Shown here: in pieces, positions 35,968 through 44,261 of the stretch
Layout of the letters: every line of letters begins with the position of its first letter
Numbering within the stretch: the first letter of the stretch is position 1
NCBI GenBank assembly: GCA_965249215.1
Contig: CBDFLN010000002.1
Coordinates: 806,001 to 870,000 of the forward strand
DNA from: G963667675 sp965249215
GTDB taxonomy: Bacteria; Chloroflexota; Dehalococcoidia; Lucifugimonadales; UBA3495
Length of the DNA: 64,000 nucleotides
Direction of reading: 5' to 3'
Program-made: the position numbers and the translations under genes
The notes under the pieces: generated by a model
What the model was told of the DNA's origin: nothing
What the model saw: only the letters and a program-made list of their open reading frames with translations
Database searches by the model: none

Positions 35968-37686
35968 CCCGAATCCACCGAAGGACACCGATGGACGGCG
36001 TGAGGAAAGCGGAAGGGGGATGAGGGAGCTACAGGGGAAATAGCCTGGGTTCCATTTGGGGTAGGGAGGTCGGCGGACGGTCTTCATCGCCGCACAGGGG
36101 CCCCTATGGGCGTCTGCAGGAGCTGCGATGCGCGGGATGGCGAGAGAATACGCAGCAGGGAACTCTCTCGGACCGGGCTGGCGCGAGTCTGCGGGGATCT
36201 TCGGTTGTCCGGTGGGTGGGTCGGTCGCCGACGGTGCCGTCAGGCCGGGAGTGGAATGGCTCGCAGCCGGGCCAAGGCGCGGCTGAACTTCTCAGCCCAA
36301 GGCCAGCGATCCGGAAGATGCAGGGTCAACCGGCGTGCCGAGCGGGTGAGCCGTCCGGCCAGGGAGAAGAACCGCCGCCGGAGGGTCTTGGTGGTGGCTA
36401 TCCGCTCTCCCAGACCGATCCGCGCGGTCCAGCGGGCCAGGTTGTGGGCCATCGTCTGGACGGCCAGCCAGGCGCCGTTGGCGGCGAAGCGGCCCGAGGG
36501 GAGATGGTTCAGCCCGACGCCGTACTTGAGGTCGCGTATGGCATTCTCGATCTCGGCGTGGCGGCGATGGTCAGCCTCCAGTTCGAGCAACTCCCCGTCC
36601 CGGTCGGTGATGAACCCGTGATAGCTGTATTTGGCGAAGAGGGCCAACTGGGAACCGGGCGTGGGCTTCACACGCCGGACGATGAGCCGCACCGGCGCGG
36701 CGTCAGGTTCACTCTGGAAGGGAGTGCAGGTGGTCTCGGCCACATCGGCGGCGCCGTCCATCCAGTAGGGAATGGGAGTCCAGGCATCCTCGGGTATCGT
36801 CTCGATGAGATTGCGCAGGCTCTTGTGCTGGCGGATGGTGATGGAGAAGCGGACATCCATCTTGCGGCAGACGGATACCACGCCATGAGTGTAGAACCCG
36901 CTGTCGGCCCGTAGCGTGAGTCGTCCGTTGGCCCCGGCGTAGCGTACCCGCCCCACCGTCTCCCGCAGAAAGTGGGCGGCGCCCCGGGCGGTGTTGGCGC
37001 GGCCCTCGCGCAGCCGGGACATCAGCACGTCGCCGGTGCCGGCGGCGACGGCCAACAGCGGGTGATAGCCCCGCTTGCCGGTATAGCCGTGGTGGCGTGC
37101 GCCCTCCTTGGCCAGTCCGTAGGTCTCGCAGATGGTGGAGTCCAGGTCAATGGTCAGGGGCCCGTCGCCGGGTCCCGCCCCGGCCTGCCAAGCCCGGGCC
37201 AGCAACTCGCGGCTCACCCGGTCGAGTTGACGGACGTGGCCCCACCGGAAGCTGCGCAGGAAGGTGCCCAGGGTGGATGGCGCCTTGACCGTGCCGCCCA
37301 GGGTGCAGGCCGTCCCCCCGGTGCGCAACACATCGGCGTCGTCAATGCAGTCGCCCCCAGCCAGCGCAGACGCCACCAGCGTCATCATCTTGTCGCTCGT
37401 GTTCGCCCGCCCCGGGGCATCGCCCAGGTCGAGGCGCTGCCGGACGAGTTCGGGCAGGCCGAGGTGCCGCGCCAGGGTGGCCGGAAGGAGCAGCCCGGCA
37501 TTGGCCACCAAGCGGCGGTCGTCGAAGGTGATTTGGATCCGGTCGGGGTGGTTGCGTGGCAGCATCTATTGGGTGCTCCTTTTCCGGGGTCGGTTTTTTG
37601 CTACAAAACCATTATCCCAGAAGCACAGGAGCACCTTCTTGCCGCTTCAGGACGCTAACCCGACGCCCTCCTTCGGTGGATTCGGG
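35968..37686 (-). mobile_element. IS1380-family insertion sequence, copy 2
   Basis: A second 1719-bp copy, inverted relative to copy 1, with the same terminal inverted repeats. It is flanked by CTTAG at 35963-35967 and 37687-37691, a 5-bp duplication, where copy 1 shows 4-bp TTAA. The transposase is encoded on the minus strand, co-directional with the gene it splits. Near identity to copy 1 points to recent transposition. Confidence 0.95.
36240..37565 (-). CDS. IS1380-family transposase (copy 2)
   Basis: Same 441-residue intact transposase as in copy 1, encoded on the minus strand. One silent base difference was noted (Leu codon CTG against CTC). Both copies keep the full catalytic triad region, so either could drive movement of both elements. 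Confidence 0.95.
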   Translation of the reverse strand: MLPRNHPDRIQITFDDRRLVANAGLLLPATLARHLGLPELVRQRLDLGDAPGRANTSDKMMTLVASALAGGDCIDDADVLRTGGTACTLGGTVKAPSTLGTFLRSFRWGHVRQLDRVSRELLARAWQAGAGPGDGPLTIDLDSTICETYGLAKEGARHHGYTGKRGYHPLLAVAAGTGDVLMSRLREGRANTARGAAHFLRETVGRVRYAGANGRLTLRADSGFYTHGVVSVCRKMDVRFSITIRQHKSLRNLIETIPEDAWTPIPYWMDGAADVAETTCTPFQSEPDAAPVRLIVRRVKPTPGSQLALFAKYSYHGFITDRDGELLELEADHRRHAEIENAIRDLKYGVGLNHLPSGRFAANGAWLAVQTMAHNLARWTARIGLGERIATTKTLRRRFFSLAGRLTRSARRLTLHLPDRWPWAEKFSRALARLRAIPLPA

Positions 37687-37877
37687 CTTAGCGATTAAGG
37701 TGTCGCCCTGCCGCTCAGTCTCTACTTCCATCGATTATCCCTCCTCGACGATACGATCTAGGCATGCCTGTTTCATCGCTCTCGATTCTGCTTCCCTGTA
37801 GTCGAACCGAGCGTTACTGGACAGCAAGGGCCCGCCAGAGTCGGACGCCGGCAAAAATAGCTGCTAATACGGCGTAC

Positions 37878-37906
37878 ATTATAACCACAATCCGGTGATA
37901 TGGAAA
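37878..37906 (-). promoter_or_regulatory. Candidate promoter of the STAS operon
   Basis: Minus strand: TTTCCA (37906-37901), a 17-base spacer and a consensus TATAAT (37883-37878). Transcription would begin near 37871 and leave a leader of about 140 bases before the STAS ATG. Two short open frames occur in the leader (37879-37814, a hydrophobic MYAVLAAIFAGVRLWRALAVQ; 37854-37735, ending 3 bases before the STAS ATG and overlapping its ribosome site). They may be a frameshifted small membrane protein or an upstream peptide. Confidence 0.4.
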
Positions 37907-38119
37907 ACATCTAGCCAGGCATAAGCCTCAGACTCCAACGCAAGTGCTTGCACCTTGGAGAAACATACTACATCAAGCGCAGAACGCCCCGGCAGCGCCG
38001 TATAGCCGTTGCGGGAGCGTGTCTAGGTAAGCTAGAATAGCCTTGCATTGCCGGCGGGATACCATCGGGGTCAGGCATCAGACGCGCATCGCGTGCGCAT
38101 AAGCGAGGGGTGAACTGCA

Positions 38120-38767
38120 ATGCTTAGATTCGCCGAAGAAATTATACTGCTCTTGCTTGACGACGATAACGGTCGGCTCGCCCGCGTGTCCACTTGGTCG
38201 CTGAACTACGCCCTGGCCGGCGCCGTCCTGATGGACCTGGCCTTGGAAAACCGCATTGACACCGACCTCGAAAAGCTGGTGCTGGTCGACTCAACGCCTG
38301 TTGGCGACAGCCTGTTGGACCCGACACTGGCCGACATAGAAGGCGGCGAAGAGAGAGACCCCCGATTCTGGGTGGAGCGCACCGCCGGCCGAGCCGAAGA
38401 GATACGGGAGGAAGCTCTCTCCCGCCTGGTTGCGCTCGGTATCCTGGAGCACCGCGACGACAGATTCCTATGGGTGTTTCGGTCCAGGCGGTACCCCACC
38501 GTCCAGGGGGACGCCGAGCGAGAGGTCAAGCTGCGGATTATGGAGGTCCTCTTCAGTGAGGAGATTCCCGACCCCAGAGACGTGGTTATCATTTGCCTGG
38601 CCGACGCCTGCGGCATCTTCCAGCATTTGTTGTCCCGGCAGGAGTTGAACAGGGCCTCCGTTCGCATCCAGCAGGTGCGCCGGCTCGACCTCATTGGCCA
38701 GGCCATGTCGCAAGCGATCCACGATATCGAACTCCTGGTGGCCTCCTCCGTCCAGTTGCACATATAG
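38120..38767 (+). CDS. GPP34 (GOLPH3-like) domain protein
   Basis: Protein of 215 residues with the GPP34 fold first defined in Golgi phosphoprotein 3: FAEEIILLLLDDDNGRLARV, LNYALAGAVLMDLALENRID and a helical C-terminal bundle. Bacterial members are common in actinobacteria and Chloroflexota; their function is unknown, perhaps phospholipid binding. A possible promoter, TTGCGG (38009-38014) and TAGAAT (38033-38038), precedes it. Confidence 0.8.
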   Translation: MLRFAEEIILLLLDDDNGRLARVSTWSLNYALAGAVLMDLALENRIDTDLEKLVLVDSTPVGDSLLDPTLADIEGGEERDPRFWVERTAGRAEEIREEALSRLVALGILEHRDDRFLWVFRSRRYPTVQGDAEREVKLRIMEVLFSEEIPDPRDVVIICLADACGIFQHLLSRQELNRASVRIQQVRRLDLIGQAMSQAIHDIELLVASSVQLHI

Positions 38768-38826
38768 CTAGTCCCCCGCACCACCCGTACCACCGCCCAG
38801 CTATCCCGGATAGCGCCCTCACCTGG

Positions 38827-39549
38827 TCAGCCCCGATTTTTCTCGCCGGTCCTGCTATTGTCCATCTTCGACCGCGTTGGATGTTGCCCAGTCTGGCTCA
38901 ACCACCTGTACAGCAGCGCTGCCGCAGACGCCCCAGCCGCCGGGCCGACCCAATATATCCAATGGCTCCACCACAGCCAGCCTAGCAGCGCCGGGCCAAA
39001 GGACCTGGCGGGGTTCATGGAAGCACCGGAGATGGGGCCGGCGAATATCGCCTCCAGGGCCACGGTGCCGCCTATCGCCAGGGCCGCCGTCTGTCCTGCG
39101 GCTCGCGTATCAGTAGCCACCGCCATGATGACGAACATCAAAAAGAACGTCAGGAGTATTTCCAGGCCCAACGACTGCTCGGCGCTCCCGGCAGGTATGG
39201 TGGCGCCCATATCGGCAACCAGTCCCAGCAGCGCGCGCAACACCAGGCTGGCCAACGCTGCTCCAGCAAGCTGCGCCCCCAAGTAGATGGGGACTTCCTT
39301 CCAAGGGAAGTGGCGGGCTATTGCAAACGCCAGGGTTACGGCGGGGTTGATGTGGGCTCCGGAGATATGGCCCGTGGCGTAGATCATTGCCGCCACGATG
39401 AGGCCGAACGTGATGCCCACGCCAAGGTTGGTGACCTGGCCTCCGGAGAGTCCATCGATCATGATGGCGCCCGTCCCGGCGAAGACGAGCCCGAAGGTGC
39501 CCACCAGTTCCGCTACGCAACGCCTCGGAGCGCTGACCCTGCTATCCAC
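38827..39549 (-). CDS. Aquaporin / glycerol-facilitator family channel
   Basis: MIP-family channel of 240 residues with six helices and both NPA boxes: GAHINPAVTLAFA and GASMNPARSFGPALL. The Arg after the second NPA (NPARS) is the constriction residue. Bulky residues around the filter are typical of water-selective AqpZ-like channels, but selectivity is not certain. It is co-directional with phoU and 11 bases downstream of it, so it may be read from the pst operon. Confidence 0.93.
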   Translation of the reverse strand: MDSRVSAPRRCVAELVGTFGLVFAGTGAIMIDGLSGGQVTNLGVGITFGLIVAAMIYATGHISGAHINPAVTLAFAIARHFPWKEVPIYLGAQLAGAALASLVLRALLGLVADMGATIPAGSAEQSLGLEILLTFFLMFVIMAVATDTRAAGQTAALAIGGTVALEAIFAGPISGASMNPARSFGPALLGWLWWSHWIYWVGPAAGASAAALLYRWLSQTGQHPTRSKMDNSRTGEKNRG

Positions 39550-39560
39550 TCCGCCGTTGC

Positions 39561-40229
39561 CTAATACTTGGACACGTTGATTTCCGTCATCTTGCCGGTG
39601 ACGAGGAAGATGACCCTCTCCGCCACGTTGGTGGCCCGGTCGGCGATACGCTCCAAGTCATGGGCTACCCAGAGCAGGTAGGTTGCCCGCTGGATGGTCC
39701 TGGGGTTATCTATCATGTAAGCAAGCAAGTCCCGGTACACCTGGTCGTAGAGGGAATCAACCTCATCATCATCGTCGCAAACCTTAAAAGAGGCTGCTGT
39801 GTCTCGCTGGACCAAGGCATCCAGGACGCGCCGCAACATGTCAGTGGCCTTGTCGGCCATCAACGGGATGTCTATCAGCGGTTTAATGGGCGGCTCGTCG
39901 CCCATCATCAAGCTGATTTTGGCGATCCCTTCTGCGTAGTCCCCCATCCGCTCCAACTCGACCCCTATATGCAACATAGTCATCAGGACCCTGAGGTCGC
40001 CTGCTATGGGCTGTTGGGTAGCCATCAGGTTAATGCAGCGTTCTTCTATTTCGAGCCGCTTTCTGTCGATGGCGTCGTCCTCTTGCACCACCCGGCTGGC
40101 GGCGTCCAAGTCCCGCCTGTTCAACGCGTCCAGGGCCCGGTAGATTGCATTCTCCACCATGCTCCCCAGAATCAGGACCTCGTCCTGCAGCCTTCTCAGT
40201 TCCCGGTCGAAGCCAGACCTTACTTGCAT
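39561..40229 (-). CDS. phoU: Phosphate transport regulator PhoU
   Basis: Helical-bundle metal-binding protein of 222 residues that couples the Pst transporter to the PhoR kinase and represses the Pho response when phosphate is plentiful. Two repeats carry the conserved E/D-x-x-x-D patterns (RMGDYAEGIAKIS and RIADRATNVAERV). It follows pstB after 17 bases. Complete and of normal length. Confidence 0.96.
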   Translation of the reverse strand: MQVRSGFDRELRRLQDEVLILGSMVENAIYRALDALNRRDLDAASRVVQEDDAIDRKRLEIEERCINLMATQQPIAGDLRVLMTMLHIGVELERMGDYAEGIAKISLMMGDEPPIKPLIDIPLMADKATDMLRRVLDALVQRDTAASFKVCDDDDEVDSLYDQVYRDLLAYMIDNPRTIQRATYLLWVAHDLERIADRATNVAERVIFLVTGKMTEINVSKY

Positions 40230-40246
40230 CCTGACCTCCTCCGCTA

Positions 40247-41110
40247 TTAGCCGAACCGCCCGGTGATGTAGTCTTCGGTGCGCTTATCGGCGGGGTTGGT
40301 GAATATCAGTTGTGTTGCGCCGTGCTCCACCATAAACCCCGCCCTGTCTTCTCCCATGGTCAGGAAAGCGGTCTCGTCGGAGACCCTGGCGGCCTGCTGC
40401 ATGTTATGGGTCACGATGACTATAGTGTACTCTTCAGCCAGGGACCGTATCAGGTCCTCTATTGCCAAGGTGGCCATGGGGTCCAATGCCGAGCAGGGCT
40501 CGTCCATCAGTATCAACTCCGGTTCCACAGCTAAGGCGCGGGCGATGCAAAGGCGCTGTTGCTGCCCCCCCGACAGGGTCAGGGCGTTCTTGTTCAGCCG
40601 GTCCTTCACCTCGTCCCACAGCGCCGCACGGTGCAGACTCGCCTCCACTATATCCGCCATTTCGCCCCGGGGATACCCGTTAATGCGCAGGCCGAAGGCC
40701 ACGTTCTCGAAGATAGACTTGGGGAAGGGGTTGGGCTTCTGGAAGACCATGCCGATACGGCTGCGTAGGTCCACGGCATCCACGCCCCGTGCATAGATGT
40801 CCTGCCCCTCAAAGAGGACCTGGCCCTCTACTCGTCCACCCACCAGTTCGTGCATACGGTTCAGGCATCGCACCAAAGTGCTCTTGCCGCACCCCGACGG
40901 TCCGATGACGGCGGTGACGCCTTTGCGGGACACCGGCAGGCTGATGTCCCTTACTGCCAGGTGGTCCCCGTAGAAGGCGCTGAGGGCCTGTATTTCAACC
41001 GCGTAACCCTCGGGCCGGTCCAGGGTAGGGGCTACGCGGTTCGAGTCGCTGCCGCTGGTATGGCCGAGCTTCAACACGTCTCTGAAGTTCCCAATCTGGT
41101 TGATCACCAC
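40247..41110 (-). CDS. pstB: Phosphate ABC transporter ATPase
   Basis: ATPase of the high-affinity phosphate importer. Walker A GPSGCGKSTLVRCLNRM, signature LSGGQQQRLCIARAL, Walker B LILMDEPCSALDP and the HNMQQAARVSD switch match PstB exactly. The GTG start at 41110 overlaps pstA by 7 bases and gives about 35 extra N-terminal residues before the ABC domain, so a later start is possible. Confidence 0.96.
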   Translation of the reverse strand: MVINQIGNFRDVLKLGHTSGSDSNRVAPTLDRPEGYAVEIQALSAFYGDHLAVRDISLPVSRKGVTAVIGPSGCGKSTLVRCLNRMHELVGGRVEGQVLFEGQDIYARGVDAVDLRSRIGMVFQKPNPFPKSIFENVAFGLRINGYPRGEMADIVEASLHRAALWDEVKDRLNKNALTLSGGQQQRLCIARALAVEPELILMDEPCSALDPMATLAIEDLIRSLAEEYTIVIVTHNMQQAARVSDETAFLTMGEDRAGFMVEHGATQLIFTNPADKRTEDYITGRFG

Positions 41111-41997
41111 ATTCTCCTCTTCGCAAGCATGTGCCGCAACGCCACCGCTACGCTGCTCATGGACAGCAACACCACCAAGAGAACAATCATTCCCGCCGCG
41201 GCATTCTCTTGAAATCCCGCCAGTGGCCGGCTTATCCAGCTGTAAATCTGAATTGGCAGCACCGTAAATGCGTCGGTGGGACTCGTTGGCACGAAAAAGA
41301 CCGACGTGAACGCGCCTATCACGATTAGCGGAGCAGTCTCACCAATTGCCCGCGCCAGGGCAAGGATAACGCCGGTCAAAACTGTCGGCATGGCCACCGG
41401 CAGAACCTGAAACCGCACCGCCTGCCACTTTGTAGACCCCAATGCTATGGCCGCCTCTCGTATCGACGGGGGCACCGACCGCAACCCCTCTCTGGCCGCT
41501 ACGATGATGATGGGAAGAATCAGGAGGCCCAGGGTGAGGGCCCCGGTGATGATGCTGGGGCCAAGGTTGAACCAATAGTAGAAAAGCGCCAGTCCCAGAA
41601 GCCCATACACCACCGAGGGTACGCCGGCCAGGTTATTGATGTTTATCTCGATAATTTTGGTGAACAGGTTTTTGCCGGCGAACTCCTCCAGATAGATCGC
41701 GGCCCCAATGCCAACGGGGACCGCGAACAGCGCTGTAAATCCCATGACCCACAAGGTCCCCAGCAGGGCGGGCTTGACGCCGGCAGCTTCCGCATTACGG
41801 GAGGGGAAGCTGTTCAGGAAGTCCCAGCTGAGGCGCGGGATTCCGTCAGTCCCCACGTCGACAAGCAGCACGGCCACGGCAAAGACCCCGAAGGCGGTAG
41901 CCAACATAGCCAGGCCTAGGAAGCCGCCGGAGGTTGCCTTACGAATCTGCCTGCTCTGCGGTCTGGGTAGGCCCCTGAAGGGGATGCCGACAATCAT
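41104..41997 (-). CDS. pstA: Phosphate ABC transporter permease PstA
   Basis: Membrane subunit, six helices, with the ABC permease EAA loop (EAAIALGSTKWQAVRFQVLPVAMPTV). ATG 41997 overlaps the pstC stop as ATGA, which fixes the start; a longer frame to 42072 would lie within pstC. Total about 297 residues. Confidence 0.95.
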   Translation of the reverse strand: MIVGIPFRGLPRPQSRQIRKATSGGFLGLAMLATAFGVFAVAVLLVDVGTDGIPRLSWDFLNSFPSRNAEAAGVKPALLGTLWVMGFTALFAVPVGIGAAIYLEEFAGKNLFTKIIEININNLAGVPSVVYGLLGLALFYYWFNLGPSIITGALTLGLLILPIIIVAAREGLRSVPPSIREAAIALGSTKWQAVRFQVLPVAMPTVLTGVILALARAIGETAPLIVIGAFTSVFFVPTSPTDAFTVLPIQIYSWISRPLAGFQENAAAGMIVLLVVLLSMSSVAVALRHMLAKRRMW

Positions 41998-42917
41998 TCG
42001 TATACCTCTCTGAACTTGGCCAGTAGGGCTTGAGCCAACAGGTTGATAACCAGGGTAAACACGAACAGCCACAGGCCCACGGCGAAGGCGCTTTGGTATT
42101 CAATCGCTCCCCGTTCCGTATCTCCCCGCACCACGTCTATGATAAAGGCGGTCATGGTCTGCATGGCCTCGAAGGGATTGCCAGAGAGATTGGCTGCATT
42201 GCCGGCCGCTATGGTGACGATCATCGTCTCCCCCACGGCCCTTGACAGGGCCAGAAGCGCCGCCGCGACGATACCCGACAGGGCCGCGGGGACCACAACC
42301 CTGACAGCCACCTGGAAACGGTTGGCCCCCAAGGCCTGGGCGCCCTCTCTCAGAGCTGAGGGAACGGCCCGCATGGCGTCGTCGGATAGAGAGACCACCA
42401 TGGGTATGAGCATAACCCCCATGGCGCAGGCGGCGGTGATGGCGTTATAGGTGGCATCGGTCTGGAACAGGGTCTTTATGATGCTGGGGCTGATGAAGTA
42501 CACGGCAAAGAACCCGAAGACCACCGTTGGTATGCCCGCCAATACTTCCAACACCGGCTTTACTACCGCTCGCAACGCTTCAGGCGCGTATTCACTGAGG
42601 TAGATAGCGGTTAATAGCCCAATGGGGAACGCCACTGCCAGGGCCATAGCCGCAATGAACGCCGTGGCGGAGAGCAAAGGCAGCACACCGAAGCTTTGAG
42701 GTGTGAACAACGGAGACCAGTCCTTGCCCGTCACAAACTCCCAAAACGAGACCTCGGTGAAGAAGGGTATCGCCTCCGACAGGAGAATGACGACAATGCC
42801 CACCGTGGTCACGATGGACATAATCGCACATAGGGCAAGGATGAATATAATAGGCGCCTCCCGCACGACACGCGGCGAGAGGCGCCTACGGTTGAGGCGT
42901 ATGGCCCCTCGTTGCAC
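41994..42917 (-). CDS. pstC: Phosphate ABC transporter permease PstC
   Basis: Membrane subunit of 307 residues with six helices and the EAA loop (EGAQALGANRFQVAVRVVVPAALSG). The GTG start at 42917 shares one base with the pstS stop (TAGTG), so translation is coupled. It pairs with PstA to form the channel. Confidence 0.95.
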   Translation of the reverse strand: MQRGAIRLNRRRLSPRVVREAPIIFILALCAIMSIVTTVGIVVILLSEAIPFFTEVSFWEFVTGKDWSPLFTPQSFGVLPLLSATAFIAAMALAVAFPIGLLTAIYLSEYAPEALRAVVKPVLEVLAGIPTVVFGFFAVYFISPSIIKTLFQTDATYNAITAACAMGVMLIPMVVSLSDDAMRAVPSALREGAQALGANRFQVAVRVVVPAALSGIVAAALLALSRAVGETMIVTIAAGNAANLSGNPFEAMQTMTAFIIDVVRGDTERGAIEYQSAFAVGLWLFVFTLVINLLAQALLAKFREVYE

Positions 42918-43966
42918 TACTGAAGCCTGCCCAGGACATCAGTGAGAGGCGTCCCGGGGGCAACGTCCCTGAACACCGACCCGGTGGTCCGGGCGTCTAC
43001 CCGGCCCTGGCTCCAGGTGTAGGCCGCCTGCGGCAACGCTACATAGCCTACCTCCGGCACCAGCTTGGTGGCCTCTTCCAAGTAGTATGCTACGAAGGCC
43101 TCCAGCTCCGGCCTCTCGTCCAGCAGGCCTGAATTTACGTAGATGAAGATGGGTCGGGCCAGGGGCTGATAGCTGCCGGCCTCTACCGACTCGCTGGACG
43201 GCGCCACGCACTCCCCTGTCGCAGGGTTCTCCACCGCTACCGCAGTCACCAGGTCGATGTACTGGGCTAGGTAGGCCAGCCCAAAGTACCCAATCCCGCC
43301 CTGGGTGCCGTTCACTCCCTGGGCAATGAGCGGGTCGTCCTCTGTGGCCAGGTCCATGTCACCTCTGTGCCGCCCGCCTTCTCCCATGATCGCCTCGGTG
43401 AAGTAATCAAACGTGCCCGAGGCCGTGCTCGGTCCGTACAGCCGCATCCTCACGTCCGGGAATCCCGACCTCACCTTACTCCAGTTGTCGATTACCCCGG
43501 CGGCTTCCGGCTCGAAGATGGTTTCCAGCTCCTCTACCGTGAGGCACCTGGCCCAATCGTTCTCTGGATTGACTACAACCGAGAGAGCGTCGAAGGCCAC
43601 CGGAATCTCGATTAACTCGATATCATTCTCGGCGCAGGTATCGATCTCTGACTGCTTTACCGGCCGGGAGGCGTTAGAGACCTGGACGTCTCCGGCGCAG
43701 ATGGCCCGGAAGCCGGCGCCAGTGCCGGTGGACCCTACGTTCACCCGGACTCCCGACTTCGCCTTGCTGAATTCCTCTGCAATGGCCTCGCTGATGGGGA
43801 ATACAGTGCTGGATCCCGCTATTGCGACGGTCCCCCTGAGGCCTGGTGCAGCAACCGGTCCCGTCGGGTCGTCACCGCCGCACGCCGCCGCCAGGACCAA
43901 CACCAAGGGCAGCGCGGCTAGAGTCAGGATTCTCAAGAGCCTAACACCCGGTCTTTTCACCTGCAT
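42917..43966 (-). CDS. pstS: Phosphate-binding lipoprotein PstS
   Basis: Solute-binding protein of 349 residues. A lipoprotein signal peptide ends in LVLAAAC (Cys 29 as the acylated residue), expected for a cell wall without a free periplasm. Phosphate-binding loops are visible: IAGSSTVFPI, GSTGTGAGF, ASRPVK and YGPSTASGTFDYF. A strong AAGGAGAA lies before ATG 43966. First gene of pstSCAB-phoU, under a five-site Pho box. Confidence 0.96.
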   Translation of the reverse strand: MQVKRPGVRLLRILTLAALPLVLVLAAACGGDDPTGPVAAPGLRGTVAIAGSSTVFPISEAIAEEFSKAKSGVRVNVGSTGTGAGFRAICAGDVQVSNASRPVKQSEIDTCAENDIELIEIPVAFDALSVVVNPENDWARCLTVEELETIFEPEAAGVIDNWSKVRSGFPDVRMRLYGPSTASGTFDYFTEAIMGEGGRHRGDMDLATEDDPLIAQGVNGTQGGIGYFGLAYLAQYIDLVTAVAVENPATGECVAPSSESVEAGSYQPLARPIFIYVNSGLLDERPELEAFVAYYLEEATKLVPEVGYVALPQAAYTWSQGRVDARTTGSVFRDVAPGTPLTDVLGRLQ

Positions 43967-44012
43967 CGTTCTCCTTATCTTTTGGGATCACCGGGAGATT
44001 AGCGGAGGGACT

Positions 44013-44060
44013 TTAACGGGAGCTTAATGCTTTGTTAAGGGCAGGTTATGGCTCGATTAA
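44013..44060. promoter_or_regulatory. Pho box: five half-sites with 11-bp spacing
   Basis: TTAA at 44013, 44024, 44035 and 44057 and TTAT at 44046 stand at exact 11-base intervals, one helical turn apart. Direct repeats of this period are the known binding pattern of PhoB/PhoP. On the minus strand a -10-like TAATCT (44001-43996) lies 11 bases from the nearest half-site, in the position where the box replaces the -35 of PhoB-activated promoters. pstS starts at 43966. The window also encodes a PhoB-PhoR pair. Confidence 0.85.
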
Positions 44061-44261
44061 GCTCCGTTTCTTAGTCTGGCAACGTGCCTGTCATTTGCTG
44101 GACGCGATGTTCGCCGCACGTTGAGTTACATTCATCTCAACGGCAGTCCCGGAGCCCCGGTTTGATCACGTCGCTGGACGCTTTTGACGGCGGGCCGCGC
44201 CCAGCGTAGTATTTCCCTGTTCAACCCCCTCGACGGCCCGGCGAGCAAGGAGGACCTACCA

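Larger units (their letters stand above)
35669..37731 (-). pseudogene. STAS anti-anti-sigma factor gene split by IS1380 copy 2
   Basis: The 112-codon gene is broken after codon 15. The N-terminal piece is 37731-37687 (ATG 37731, with GGAGGGA upstream; MEVETERQGDTLIAK). The remainder runs 35962-35669 (TDGRVDGANAREFQTALEAA, then the DMEKLSYISSAGLRVILL core with the phospho-Ser). Removing the IS and one CTTAG duplication rejoins these in frame. The product would be the substrate of the RsbW-like kinase. A truncated protein from TTG 35914 would lack the first strands. The gene begins the operon, so downstream genes may depend on read-through from the IS. Confidence 0.93.

Noticed and set aside
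36106..36914. Open frames on the plus strand inside IS copy 2
   Set aside because: They are antisense to the transposase and appear identically in both IS copies.
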